Positions 34,246 through 42,464 of a stretch of DNA of 64,000 nt are shown piece after piece (the stretch's first letter is position 1; the number at the start of each line of letters is the position of its first letter). The stretch spans positions 62,001-126,000 of the forward strand of contig NZ_JACNMS010000006.1 of assembly GCF_020595125.1 (NCBI RefSeq), written 5' to 3'. The notes beneath the pieces are model-generated. The model searched no databases. It had not been told where the DNA came from and worked only from the letters and a program-made list of their open reading frames with translations. This stretch comes from Jeotgalibacillus aurantiacus. Lineage in GTDB: Bacteria > Bacillota > Bacilli > Bacillales > Jeotgalibacillaceae. The position numbers and the translations under genes were made by a program.

Positions 34246-34275
34246 AACCGCTTCTTTGATGGGGCGGTTTTTTTA
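34246..34275 (+). terminator. Intrinsic terminator of the DeoR gene
   Basis: AACCGC and GCGGTT pair around a 12-base loop, followed by a T run. Confidence 0.75.
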
Positions 34276-34360
34276 GTGTGATGATCAGAGGCGATTTCAG
34301 TTTATCGTGGTAAAATATAGTTATAGAGTACAAGGTCACAAAAAGAAGGAGTGCATTATT

Positions 34361-34735
34361 ATGGAATTTAAACCGCCGAATGTACCGGATCCTTCCGTTA
34401 TAAAGCCGATTGAACAGCGGTTGGCTGAAGAAAATTATGCGAGTGCTTTTTACACAAAAATTGTTGATATGATCAAAGAGTTTGAGAAAGGGCTGGATCG
34501 AGATCATGAAGTGGGAGCGAGGCTAGTGAACTATGGTCAGTCTGTTCAGTTTCATATTCAGGATCTCGGCTATTATAATCCGAGCCTGATTCGGTTTATG
34601 GGGACACTGGATAACGGATCGCGTATTGAATTGATCCAGCACGTGAATCAGATCAGCTTCATCTTAATGGCGCTGCCGAAGCTGAAGGAGGACGAACCGC
34701 CTAAGCGGATCGGCTATAAGCTGGCTGAGGAGTAA
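34361..34735 (+). CDS. DUF6173-like protein
   Basis: This 124-residue soluble protein has ASAFYTKIVDMIKEFEKGLD, HEVGARLVNYGQSVQFHIQD and YYNPSLIRFMGTLDNGSRIE, then IQHVNQISFILMAL. The pattern fits the DUF6173 family of small Firmicutes proteins of unknown function. ATG 34361 follows AAGAAGGAGTG; a longer frame from 34307 lacks a site. Array A1 begins 5 bases after its stop codon. Confidence 0.65.
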   Translation: MEFKPPNVPDPSVIKPIEQRLAEENYASAFYTKIVDMIKEFEKGLDRDHEVGARLVNYGQSVQFHIQDLGYYNPSLIRFMGTLDNGSRIELIQHVNQISFILMALPKLKEDEPPKRIGYKLAEE

Positions 34736-34740
34736 GGGGG

Positions 34741-34860
34741 TTCGCAAGATTTGAGGTGAGGTTCAGAGAATTTGTGCTGGGTTTTGCAGAATGTTGCGCC
34801 TGGTTCGCAAAATATCGGCGGCGGTTCGCAGGATTTCATGCGTGTTTCGTAGAATTGTGA
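34741..34860. repeat. Array A1: 21-base-ruler degenerate repeat (GTTCGCAAGAT core)
   Basis: Core positions (CGCA or its variants in GGTTCGCARRAT) are 34743, 34764, 34785, 34806, 34827 and 34848, so all five steps are exactly 21. It is the reverse complement of the array at 56343. On the minus strand ATG 34863 opens a 49-residue frame (stop at 34714) that reads as heptads SCEPPPI, FCEPGAT, FCKTQHK, FSEPHLK, SCEPPYS. No clear ribosome binding site precedes that ATG. The array lies between the DUF6173 stop and the terminator at 34901. Confidence 0.88.
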
Positions 34861-34900
34861 CATTTGGCATAGCCCGCTTCATGTCCAGAATAGCCTTCCG

Positions 34901-34934
34901 AAAAGCCATTTCACAAACCGAAATGGCTTTTTAA
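34901..34934. terminator. Intrinsic terminator downstream of array A1
   Basis: AAAAGCCATTTC (34901-34912) and GAAATGGCTTTTT (34920-34932) form a hairpin. If it terminates the DUF6173 transcript, array A1 is part of that 3' untranslated RNA. Confidence 0.8.
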
Positions 34935-34953
34935 AATTTTTTATTTTTACCTG

Positions 34954-34984
34954 TTGACCTTCACGTTGCGTCAAGCCTTATGCT
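34954..34984 (+). promoter_or_regulatory. MerR-type promoter (19-base spacer with dyad)
   Basis: TTGACC (34954-34959) and TATGCT (34979-34984) are separated by 19 bases. The spacer contains the dyad CTTCACGTTGCGTCAAG. A long spacer with a central dyad is the hallmark of promoters activated by MerR proteins, so the gene at 35006 is probably autoregulated. Confidence 0.8.
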
Positions 34985-35005
34985 GAGATTGTCAGGAGGG
35001 ATCAT

Positions 35006-35764
35006 ATGGAATATACCGTTAATCAGCTGGCGAAGTTATCGGGAGTCAGCGGCCGGACTCTGCGATATTATGATGAAATTGGGCTGTTAAAGCCGGCCAG
35101 GGTCAGCTCGTCCGGTTACCGCATTTACGGGCAGAGAGAAGTGGATCTGCTGCAGCAGATCTTATTTTACCGGGAGCTTGAGGTGAGTCTGGAGGAGATC
35201 ATCCGGATTATTTATCATCCGGAATTTGATCAGGTTTCGGCTTTGCAGCAGCATTATCAGCGCCTGCTTGAAAAACAGTCCCGTCTTGAACAAGTCATTT
35301 CAACCGTGAAAAAGACGATTGAAAGTAAAGAAGGAGGCATTCCGATGTCAGATCGTGAAAAATTTGAAGGGTTTAAAGAAAAACTCATTCAGGATAATGA
35401 AGCGAAATATGGAAAAGAAGTGCGTGAGAAGTACGGGGATCAGGTGGTAGATGACAGCAATGCAAAGATGATGGGGCTGTCTGAGGCTGACTATAAGGAA
35501 ATGCAGGAGGTTGAACAAACCTTTTTTGAACAGCTAAAGCTCGGGTTTGAGACGGGTGACCCTGCGTCAGAGGAAGCGCAAAAAGCCGTTGAGCTTCACA
35601 AAAAATGGCTCAGCTTCACCTGGCCACAGTATTCAAAGGAAGCACACGCTGGACTTGGGGATATGTATGTCAGTGATGAGCGATTCACCGCTTATTATGA
35701 TCAACACATTCCAGGCGGTACAGAGTTTTTACGAAATGCGATTCATGTGTATGCAGGAAAATGA
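35006..35764 (+). CDS. MerR family regulator with TipAS drug-binding domain (Mta-like)
   Basis: The first about 75 residues are a MerR DNA-binding domain (NQLAKLSGVSGRTLRYYDEI, YRIYGQREVDLLQQI). A coiled linker is followed by a C-terminal TipAS domain (about residues 115-252: EVEQTFFEQLKLGFETGD, LHKKWLSFTWPQYSKEAHAG, FTAYYDQHIPGG). Mta and TipAL of this type sense drugs and activate export genes. ATG 35006 lies behind GTCAGGAGGGAT. No exporter is directly next to it. Confidence 0.88.
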   Translation: MEYTVNQLAKLSGVSGRTLRYYDEIGLLKPARVSSSGYRIYGQREVDLLQQILFYRELEVSLEEIIRIIYHPEFDQVSALQQHYQRLLEKQSRLEQVISTVKKTIESKEGGIPMSDREKFEGFKEKLIQDNEAKYGKEVREKYGDQVVDDSNAKMMGLSEADYKEMQEVEQTFFEQLKLGFETGDPASEEAQKAVELHKKWLSFTWPQYSKEAHAGLGDMYVSDERFTAYYDQHIPGGTEFLRNAIHVYAGK

Positions 35765-35774
35765 ATGGAAAAAG

Positions 35775-35806
35775 ACGAACCCTTTTAAGATGGGGTTCGT
35801 TTTTTT
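35775..35806 (+). terminator. Intrinsic terminator of the MerR gene
   Basis: ACGAACCC (35775-35782) and GGGTTCGT (35793-35800) form the stem, followed by TTTTTT. Confidence 0.85.
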
Positions 35807-35854
35807 GTTTAAAAGTGACGGGATCTTCACTCATGGTGGATAAGGAGGAACAAA

Positions 35855-36247
35855 ATGAATCAATCATTCAGGAATTTTCTCGATACATATCTTAACATTT
35901 GGAGAACATGTTCTTTAGGTGAATTAAAAACAATTATCTCAATAGATTATCAGGCAAGGGAAATTAATGAGGGGAAGATAGTGGATTTTGGATATGAGGA
36001 ATCAATAGAAGGATGGAAGCAGGGTTTTGACTTTGTTCTGAACAATGATGCGAAATGGATTATAAACGAAAAATCGTTGCTCCCTTTAAAAGACGATGAA
36101 ACGTTAGTCATAATAACCGCTACGATGGAGATAGACGGAAGTTTGCTGGACAGATCTCATTTATTTTTTCAGACATTTAAAAGAAATAGCATTGATGAAT
36201 GGAAGTTAGTCAGGAGTTATATAGAAGCAGGGGTTACGCGTTTATAA
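35855..36247 (+). CDS. Hypothetical protein, possible NTF2-like fold
   Basis: The 130-residue product begins with an amphipathic helix FLDTYLNIWRTCSLGELKTI and continues with alternating strands (WIINEKSLLPLKDDETLVII, LVRSYIEAGVTRL). This length and order resemble SnoaL/NTF2-like small proteins, but no catalytic signature is visible. ATG 35855 follows a strong AAGGAGGAACAA site. It is a single gene; family placement is tentative. Confidence 0.65.
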   Translation: MNQSFRNFLDTYLNIWRTCSLGELKTIISIDYQAREINEGKIVDFGYEESIEGWKQGFDFVLNNDAKWIINEKSLLPLKDDETLVIITATMEIDGSLLDRSHLFFQTFKRNSIDEWKLVRSYIEAGVTRL

Positions 36248-36350
36248 AATAAAACCTTTATAGAGTTTTGTGTACCCTGTTCACACATAGCAATAACGGA
36301 CAGGTTTTCTTTTCCCGGATGAATTAAGATGAAATCAGGGAGTGATGAAT

Positions 36351-37211
36351 GTGAATTGGATCCAGTCTTTACAGGCATCTATTGATTATATCGAGGATCA
36401 TCTTTTAGAGGAGCTGTCGACAGAGAGGATTGCACAGCAGGCCAATGTTTCGCCGTTTCATTTTCAGAGAATGTTTACCCTGCTGACGAATATGCCTGTC
36501 GGGGAGTATATTCGAAAAAGAAGGCTGACGCTCGCTGCGCACGAGATTGTCAGGGATCAAATTAAAATCATTGATGCTGCTTATAAGTTTGGTTATGACA
36601 CTCCTGAAGCATTTTCGAAAGCATTTAAAAAACAGCATGGTCTTTCACCGAGAGAAGCAAAAAGTGGCAGTGGAAAGCTGAAATACTATAACCGCCTGGT
36701 GATCCAGGTGACATTGGAAGGGGAAAAGGCGATGAATGTTGAGATGATTGAAAAAGGGGCTATCAGACTGACAGGGGTGAAGCGGGAGGTATCGATGGAA
36801 AACGGAGAAAATACAAGAGAGATCCCGAAGCTCTGGCAGGAAGTGAATCAGGATGGAACGACAGCCGAGCTTGCGGCTATGAATGATGGTGAAATCAAAG
36901 GGGTGCTCGGTGTATGTGTGGATAAAAGCAGTGAAAGGCCTTATTTATTGGATTACTGGGTTGCCGCCTCGCATAATGGAGAAGGAAATGAGCGATTTGA
37001 AAAGCTTGAGATCCCTCCATCCAAGTGGGCTGTCTTCGGAGTGAATGGTGCGATGCCGCATGCTATTCAGGGAATGTGGAAACGAATTTATTCAGAGTGG
37101 TTTCCTGTCAGTGGCTATAAACATGCTGGAACGCCGGATCTTGAGGTTTATCCGGATGGAGATCCGATGAGTGAGGATTATTATTGCGAGATTTGGATTC
37201 CCGTTAAATAA
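36351..37211 (+). CDS. AraC family regulator with GyrI-like effector domain
   Basis: The N-terminal about 105 residues contain two AraC helix-turn-helix motifs (STERIAQQANVSPFHFQRMF, AAYKFGYDTPEAFSKAFKK). The C-terminal about 160 residues form a GyrI/Rob-type ligand domain (GVCVDKSSERPYLLDYWVAA, ending YYCEIWIPVK). Such proteins sense small hydrophobic compounds and activate stress or export genes. GTG 36351 has the best spacing to AGGGAG; GTG 36342 and ATG 36345 are in frame. Confidence 0.85.
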   Translation: MNWIQSLQASIDYIEDHLLEELSTERIAQQANVSPFHFQRMFTLLTNMPVGEYIRKRRLTLAAHEIVRDQIKIIDAAYKFGYDTPEAFSKAFKKQHGLSPREAKSGSGKLKYYNRLVIQVTLEGEKAMNVEMIEKGAIRLTGVKREVSMENGENTREIPKLWQEVNQDGTTAELAAMNDGEIKGVLGVCVDKSSERPYLLDYWVAASHNGEGNERFEKLEIPPSKWAVFGVNGAMPHAIQGMWKRIYSEWFPVSGYKHAGTPDLEVYPDGDPMSEDYYCEIWIPVK

Positions 37212-37220
37212 TGGATTGGA

Positions 37221-37250
37221 AAGGCGGAGCGCATATGTGTGCTCCGCCTT
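37221..37250 (+). terminator. Hairpin after the AraC gene (terminator-like)
   Basis: AAGGCGGAGC (37221-37230) and GCTCCGCCTT (37241-37250) are perfect complements; the T run that follows is weak. Confidence 0.6.
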
Positions 37251-37341
37251 ATGCTGTTTTGAAAGCTCCACCTATTATTATCTGAAAAATCTTACAAAAT
37301 CATTTAAAATAGTAGTAGATTTCAGAACAGGGGGAGTGCAG

Positions 37342-38484
37342 ATGGGAAAGATGATTCGGGCAGCTGTTGTGGGCACTGGTTTTTCGGCGATGGCACATTT
37401 GGAAACGCTTAAGCGGTTGCCTGGGGTTGAAGCGGCAGGGATTGTGTCACGCTCTTTGGAGAAAGCCAGAGAAATTGCTGCTGAGTACCGGCTTGCTTTT
37501 GCTTATGACTCGATTGACGAACTGTTACATAATCCTGAGATTGATGTAGTACATAACTGTACGCCAAATGTATTGCATTATGAACTGAATAAGAAGATTT
37601 TGCTGGCAGGTAAACATGTGCTTTCAGAAAAACCGCTGGCGTTAAATAGTGAGGAGTCAGAAGAGCTGCTAGAATTGGCTCGATCAAAAAATCTGGTGCA
37701 TGGTGTGTGCTTTAACTACAGGCATTATCCGATGATCGAGGAAGCCAGAGTAAAGGTTTCGTCACATTCATATGGAAACCCCCATTTGATAGGAGGAGGC
37801 TATCTTCAGGACTGGTGCTTATACGATACAGATTACAGCTGGAGAATGGATTCGGACCTGAATGGGCGGTCGAGAGCGGTTGCGGATATCGGATCGCACT
37901 GGTGTGACACAGTGCAACACATACTTGGTCAGCGGATCTTGCGTGTATGTGCAGACTTGTCCATCGTTCATCCAGTGAGAAAGAAACCGCTTGAAGGAGA
38001 CTCTTCCACTTTTTCAAACGAAGAAGCGGGACGGTATGAAGAGGTTGAAATTGGCTCAGAGGATGCTGGAAATGTACTCGTGCAGTTTGAAGATGGATCA
38101 AAAGGGATGTTCAGCGTTTCGCAGGTGACAGCCGGAAAGAAAAATCACCTTCACTTTACCATTTCGCTTTCAGACGGAACGCTTGAATGGGATCAGGAAA
38201 GCCCTAATCAGCTGTGGATCGGGAAGCGCAGTGAGGCTAATCAGCTTTTAATGAAGGATCCAGGCCTGCTGACAGACAGTGCCCGGACTTACGCTCACTA
38301 TCCAGGCGGTCATCAGGAAGGCTGGCCGGACTGTCTGAAAAACCTCATGCTGTCATTTTATGAGTCAGTAAGGAACCAGGGAGCAAGAAGTCATTTTGCG
38401 ACCTTTGAGGATGGTCATTACAATATGAGGATTGTGGATGCGATTTTGAGGAGTCATGAGGAGGAGAGGTGGATTGAGGTGTGA
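37342..38484 (+). CDS. Gfo/Idh/MocA family oxidoreductase
   Basis: The 380-residue protein has an N-terminal Rossmann motif AAVVGTGFSAMAHLETLKRL, then HNCTPNVLHYELNKKIL, the conserved SEKPLAL motif and a C-terminal alpha/beta domain with DIGSHWCDTVQHI. It would oxidise a sugar, inositol or related substrate with NAD(P). ATG 37342 follows GGGGGAGTG. It is a single gene; substrate unknown. Confidence 0.86.
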   Translation: MGKMIRAAVVGTGFSAMAHLETLKRLPGVEAAGIVSRSLEKAREIAAEYRLAFAYDSIDELLHNPEIDVVHNCTPNVLHYELNKKILLAGKHVLSEKPLALNSEESEELLELARSKNLVHGVCFNYRHYPMIEEARVKVSSHSYGNPHLIGGGYLQDWCLYDTDYSWRMDSDLNGRSRAVADIGSHWCDTVQHILGQRILRVCADLSIVHPVRKKPLEGDSSTFSNEEAGRYEEVEIGSEDAGNVLVQFEDGSKGMFSVSQVTAGKKNHLHFTISLSDGTLEWDQESPNQLWIGKRSEANQLLMKDPGLLTDSARTYAHYPGGHQEGWPDCLKNLMLSFYESVRNQGARSHFATFEDGHYNMRIVDAILRSHEEERWIEV

Positions 38485-38488
38485 TCAG

Positions 38489-38540
38489 GGGGACGGAGCG
38501 GTTGTTCCTTTTTTGAAAAAAGAACACCCGCTCCGTCCCC
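38489..38540. repeat. GGGGACGGAGCGG hairpin repeat
   Basis: GGGGACGGAGCGG (38489-38501) pairs with CCGCTCCGTCCCC (38528-38540); an inner GTTC/GAAC and T6/A6 stem extends it. It begins 4 bases after a stop codon. The outer arms match the repeat at 40254. Confidence 0.85.
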
Positions 38541-38597
38541 GTTTTGAATCTTTAGCCAGTCTTCATCCGTAACATAATCACTACGGAAAGGGCGGGA

Positions 38598-39410
38598 ATG
38601 CAAATGGAGTCACAGCAGGAGCTTTTAGCAGGATTGAAAGAGATTGAAAAGTGGGAGAAGGAGCAGAAGGGTGGCTGGATTTGGGATAAGCTGATCCGCC
38701 TTCCTTTTAAGCTGCTGGATAAGTTTACGCCGAAGTTTATTCAGAATAAAATTGGTGAGCTGCTGGATGAGCTGGGCAGTTTTATCCAGACGGGTGGACG
38801 GTATTTGTTCAGTGAAAAAGCGGTGTTCCGGTTTCTTGAGAAGACGTCCGGCTGGGAAGTGACGCAGCTTTCTGATTTTGATCATGTGCCGATTGAAGTC
38901 ATGAAAGAGGCATCTTTGAAGCTTGGTGGGCGAAGAAAGCAGACGGCAACGGTTCAAGGGGCAAGTACAGGAGTCGGTGGTGTGTTCACACTGGCGATTG
39001 ATATTCCAGCGATTCTTGCGATGTCACTGACCACCCTTCAGGAAATTGCCATGCTTCACGGCTATGATCCGAAGGATAAAAAAGAAAGAGTGTTTATTTT
39101 AAAATGTCTTCAGTTTTCACTCGCTGATGTGGTGGGAAAGGAAGCGATTTTAAAGGAGCTGTCCCAGTTTGATTCTGAAGCGAAATCAAGGGATATGGCT
39201 TCGCAGCTGCAGGGTTGGAGAGAGGTGACCCTTACCTTTACAGAACAGTTCGGCTTTAAAAAGCTGCTGCAGATGGTGCCTGTTGCCGGCATTCTTTTTG
39301 GTGCGATTTCCAACCGGTTTTTAATCGGGGATCTGGCTGAGGCAGGTACGATGCTGTATCAGAAGAGAAGAATTCTTGAACGGTTAAAGAAAAAAGAGCA
39401 ATTGACTTAA
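38598..39410 (+). CDS. EcsC family protein
   Basis: This 270-residue protein has the EcsC-domain features KLLDKFTPKFIQNKIGELLD, GVFTLAIDIPAILAMSLTTL (a hydrophobic segment), EIAMLHGYDPKDKKERVFIL and KKLLQMVPVAGILFGAISN. EcsC domains are found in membrane-associated proteins of unknown biochemical role. ATG 38598 or 38604 can serve as start. It is a single gene. Confidence 0.85.
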   Translation: MQMESQQELLAGLKEIEKWEKEQKGGWIWDKLIRLPFKLLDKFTPKFIQNKIGELLDELGSFIQTGGRYLFSEKAVFRFLEKTSGWEVTQLSDFDHVPIEVMKEASLKLGGRRKQTATVQGASTGVGGVFTLAIDIPAILAMSLTTLQEIAMLHGYDPKDKKERVFILKCLQFSLADVVGKEAILKELSQFDSEAKSRDMASQLQGWREVTLTFTEQFGFKKLLQMVPVAGILFGAISNRFLIGDLAEAGTMLYQKRRILERLKKKEQLT

Positions 39411-39419
39411 AAAAATCTT

Positions 39420-39983
39420 ATGATATCCGGGAATTATTACAAAGTCCAGGTATTTTACGTAAAGAATGATATGGGGGAATGGAAGGTGTTTAGAAAATGT
39501 TACGAGCAGGAGCATTTGCCTGATTTATCTAAAAAGAAAATACGAACGGCTGTAAGAGCCATTATTTTTAAAGGAAATCAGATTCTCGTGGAGCTGTCAA
39601 ATGGTCATGACGTTAAGCTGCCTGGCGGTGGGGTAGAGACTGGAGAGACGCATAAACAGGCGCTTATCCGTGAAATCAAAGAAGAAACAGGCTTTACGTG
39701 CACGCATGTCGGTGAAAAAGTTGGAGAAGTCATTGAGCATCACCGGGATCTTTTTGAAGAAGATACGTTGTTTGAAATGATCTCTCACTATTATATTTGT
39801 GAGATTGATGCTTCTTATCAGTCCTCTTTAAAGCTAGATCAATATGAAGAAGAACTGGATTTTACGCCTGTTTGGATGACATTGAAGGAAGCGATCGCGT
39901 TAAATAAAACTGCTGATGAGAACGGGACAGGTAACGGCTGGATCAGACGTGAGAATGATGTTTTTGAATGTCTGGAGGTGTAG
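39420..39983 (+). CDS. NUDIX hydrolase
   Basis: The product contains a full Nudix box GGGVETGETHKQALIREI continuing KEETGFT (about residues 69-93 of the longest frame). It is preceded by TAVRAIIFKGNQILVELSN. The N-terminal about 40 residues before this strand are unusual, and ATG 39420 has no ribosome binding site; a later start near 39471-39486 is possible. It follows the EcsC gene by 9 bases and precedes a small membrane protein gene by 6 bases, so the three may form an operon. Substrate unknown. Confidence 0.8.
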   Translation: MISGNYYKVQVFYVKNDMGEWKVFRKCYEQEHLPDLSKKKIRTAVRAIIFKGNQILVELSNGHDVKLPGGGVETGETHKQALIREIKEETGFTCTHVGEKVGEVIEHHRDLFEEDTLFEMISHYYICEIDASYQSSLKLDQYEEELDFTPVWMTLKEAIALNKTADENGTGNGWIRRENDVFECLEV

Positions 39984-39989
39984 CTTAAA

Positions 39990-40247
39990 TTGAAGATTAT
40001 CACGCAATCGCTCATTATTTCCTTTGTCATTCATGTCGTCTATTTTCTCGGAACTGTAGGAATCGGGTATATCAAAACAATGAATTATGTTCCTGATGTT
40101 GAACATTACCGGGGCAACATCGAAATATATGAAAATGAAGTTGCTTTTGGAGTGGCTAGGTCACCTTTTTTATTTTTGTTTACTTTCATTGGGGTGGCGG
40201 TGATTTGTGGAATAGCCAACACCTCTTTTCGGAAATTTGTTAAATAA
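39990..40247 (+). CDS. Small two-span membrane protein (unknown)
   Basis: TTG 39990 is preceded by CTGGAGGTG, which overlaps the end of the Nudix gene. The 85-residue product has two hydrophobic segments (LIISFVIHVVYFLGTVGIGY and FLFLFTFIGVAVICGIA) with an acidic external loop. No family is recognised. Confidence 0.6.
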   Translation: MKIITQSLIISFVIHVVYFLGTVGIGYIKTMNYVPDVEHYRGNIEIYENEVAFGVARSPFLFLFTFIGVAVICGIANTSFRKFVK

Positions 40248-40253
40248 TAGAGT

Positions 40254-40293
40254 GGGGACGGAGATGGTTGAATGTAACACTCGCTCCGTCCCC
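40254..40293. repeat. GGGGACGGAG hairpin repeat
   Basis: GGGGACGGAG (40254-40263) pairs with CTCCGTCCCC (40284-40293); it starts 7 bases after a stop codon. Its arms equal the outer arms of the repeat at 38489. Confidence 0.82.
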
Positions 40294-40396
40294 GTGTTAC
40301 ATAATTACCATTCTATTTCGAAAATGACATTTACCGTTCAACTTATGTAAAATTTCTGTTACGCTTGTTGCAGTGTTAAAGAAGGGAATTTTATAT

Positions 40397-41725
40397 ATGT
40401 TTTATAAATTGATTGTAACTGCGGGACTCGCACTGCTATTAGCGAGCTGTATGCCGGAAAGTCAGGCAGCAGAACCATTTAATCCAAAAGATCATCATAA
40501 TCGTTTAATTCCGTTCTCTGCTTTGGAGAAGCAGGGAGTACCAAAGAATTTATTATATCCAATTGAAGAATATACAGATGAAACGACGGCTGAAGTGCCG
40601 GCTAAAGTTGTGTTTAATGATTTAGAGAGCTATGTTTCTGTTCCATTTTATATGGGAGGAACGGTTGAATTGACGACTACTTATAAAGGTGTCGGTGAAG
40701 GCAGTGAGGGAGTCAGTTTTGCGATTGATGTCACGGAGCATGAGAGTGGCCGCACATCTACCTTTTATCTTGATCGACAAAAATATAAGGAATTCTATGA
40801 AGAACTGAAAAAAAAGCGTGCTGACGTTTATCTGACGGGGTATTTTCCACCGGAGCGAAGGACTGGAGACGTCTCAGCAACGGGATTTATCACTGATCTG
40901 AAAGTATTGAAGTATACAAAAGACAGAGATTTTGAACCGTCAGAGGAATTACAGATGTTTATGGATGAGAAGGGAGCATCTACTTCTGCCAGGGATGTGA
41001 AGTATGATCCTTTTGCGTATGATGGACGTTATTTTGCGCTCGAAGGACAGGGGCAATTGCTGCAGCACCTGGATGGATCGGAAGCTGATCATTTAATGAA
41101 AACGCATTTTAAGATGAGAGTATCCTCGTGGAGCTCGGATTATACTGATCATTGGACATTATATTTTGACCGTGAAAAGTTTGCGGATCTTTATAAGGAT
41201 GCGCTAGACGGATTTGTCCGGATGAAGGCGATTGGACTGTATGAAGATGACATCACGTCAAGATACGACCTACAAAAAGCGATCGTCAGGGATGTTGAAT
41301 ACGACGTGGTAAAGCCTGCATTCACGCCTGTTTCAGAGCAAGGCACTGACTTTATGAAGCAGCACAACATCACACTTGAAGGAAAAGATATTTTTTATGA
41401 AGTGTTCAACCATTTAGATAAGCCGTTTTTTGTAGAAGGTTCAGCCGAATTGGTTGATGTTTTCCCGGGAAATGAAAAGCTGAATGGGCTTGAGGGACAA
41501 TATGTGCCAATCCGGCTTAAATATGACCCATTTGTTAACCAGTATGTCGATTTGATCTACCAGGTAGAGCACTGGACACTATTGCTGGATCGTGAAAAGC
41601 ACAGTGAATTAATTCAGCGTCTGCAGAAGAACCCGACAAACATCAGAACGATTAACGTGATTCCTTCAGAACTTTACACAGAGGGAGATCGTCCGGTTGG
41701 TGTTGTGCAGGAGGTAGAGTGGTAA
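40397..41725 (+). CDS. Hypothetical lipoprotein with three internal repeats
   Basis: This 442-residue protein begins with a signal peptide and lipobox (LIVTAGLALLLASC). Three similar domains of about 120-140 residues follow. Each ends in a near-identical strand: STFYLDRQKYKEFYEELKKK, WTLYFDREKFADLYKDAL and WTLLLDREKHSELIQRLQKN. The repeats predict beta-rich extracellular domains. I do not recognise the family. ATG 40397 follows GAAGGGAATT. Confidence 0.72.
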   Translation: MFYKLIVTAGLALLLASCMPESQAAEPFNPKDHHNRLIPFSALEKQGVPKNLLYPIEEYTDETTAEVPAKVVFNDLESYVSVPFYMGGTVELTTTYKGVGEGSEGVSFAIDVTEHESGRTSTFYLDRQKYKEFYEELKKKRADVYLTGYFPPERRTGDVSATGFITDLKVLKYTKDRDFEPSEELQMFMDEKGASTSARDVKYDPFAYDGRYFALEGQGQLLQHLDGSEADHLMKTHFKMRVSSWSSDYTDHWTLYFDREKFADLYKDALDGFVRMKAIGLYEDDITSRYDLQKAIVRDVEYDVVKPAFTPVSEQGTDFMKQHNITLEGKDIFYEVFNHLDKPFFVEGSAELVDVFPGNEKLNGLEGQYVPIRLKYDPFVNQYVDLIYQVEHWTLLLDREKHSELIQRLQKNPTNIRTINVIPSELYTEGDRPVGVVQEVEW

Positions 41726-41826
41726 TGCAAACAGTGTGACAGAATTCCTGAGATATAGTGGTAAAGATGAACCACGATGATCCAGGATTCTGCCACGGTT
41801 TATTTGTTATGCACTTGTAGTGGTCA

Positions 41827-42462
41827 TTAAGACTTAACGCCGATTAACGGATACTCATGTACATGTTGTCTGTCTGTTACTTCTTTAAGCATGAAATCCG
41901 CTACATCCGCACGATTAATCATTGGTTTTGAAAAAACAAAATAACCGGTTTGGTAGCTGCCTGTTTTAGGGCCATCCAGCAGTCTTGGAGCCCTGACGAT
42001 CGTCCAGTCTAGTCCGGATTGCATGATGATATTTTTCTGTTCCACCGAGTCGAGCCAGAGCTTTTTAGCAAACGTTCTCAACCCTTTTTGAATGATTCTG
42101 CTGAAAAGTTTTTGCTGCACATCCTTTTCACTGCTGACACCGGCTCCTGTCAGGCTAACCAGTCTGGTGACACCGTACTGATTCATACTTGAAATAATGT
42201 GTTGTGTTGCTGTTGTGAGAAGGTGCTCAGGGCTATTTTTCACATGACCAAGAGTGCTGAGTACTGCATCTGTTCCTTCAATTGTTTTTCTAATATCCTC
42301 CGGTTTCGTAACATCTCCCTGGAACACAGTTAAGTTCCTATGGGTTATGTTCAACTTGCCTGGGGTTCTAACAAGTGCTTTTACTTCATGACCTTCTTGT
42401 AGGGCTTGTTCAATCAGGGGAATCCCCGTGCGTCCTGAACCGCCAAATATAGCGATTTTCAT
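41827..42462 (-). CDS. NAD(P)-binding SDR family protein (YwnB/NmrA-like)
   Basis: This 211-residue protein has the atypical SDR motif MKIAIFGGSGRTGIPLIEQA, then ALVRTPGKL, VFQGDVTKPEDI and AVLSTLGHV. It looks like a flavin-reductase/NmrA-like redox or sensor protein. It is translated 3 bases after the MarR stop codon, and the pair forms an operon controlled through the palindrome at 42923. Typical MarR-reductase pairs respond to electrophiles or oxidants. Confidence 0.82.
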   Translation of the reverse strand: MKIAIFGGSGRTGIPLIEQALQEGHEVKALVRTPGKLNITHRNLTVFQGDVTKPEDIRKTIEGTDAVLSTLGHVKNSPEHLLTTATQHIISSMNQYGVTRLVSLTGAGVSSEKDVQQKLFSRIIQKGLRTFAKKLWLDSVEQKNIIMQSGLDWTIVRAPRLLDGPKTGSYQTGYFVFSKPMINRADVADFMLKEVTDRQHVHEYPLIGVKS

Positions 42463-42464
42463 TG

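Noticed and set aside
36248-36320. Terminator between the NTF2-like and AraC genes
   Set aside because: Only a weak CCTGT/ACAGG pairing with a long loop is visible, so I did not call it.
41727-41826. Hairpin CAGAATTCCTG/CAGGATTCTG between convergent genes
   Set aside because: The stem is imperfect with a long loop and no T run, so the terminator call would be too weak.
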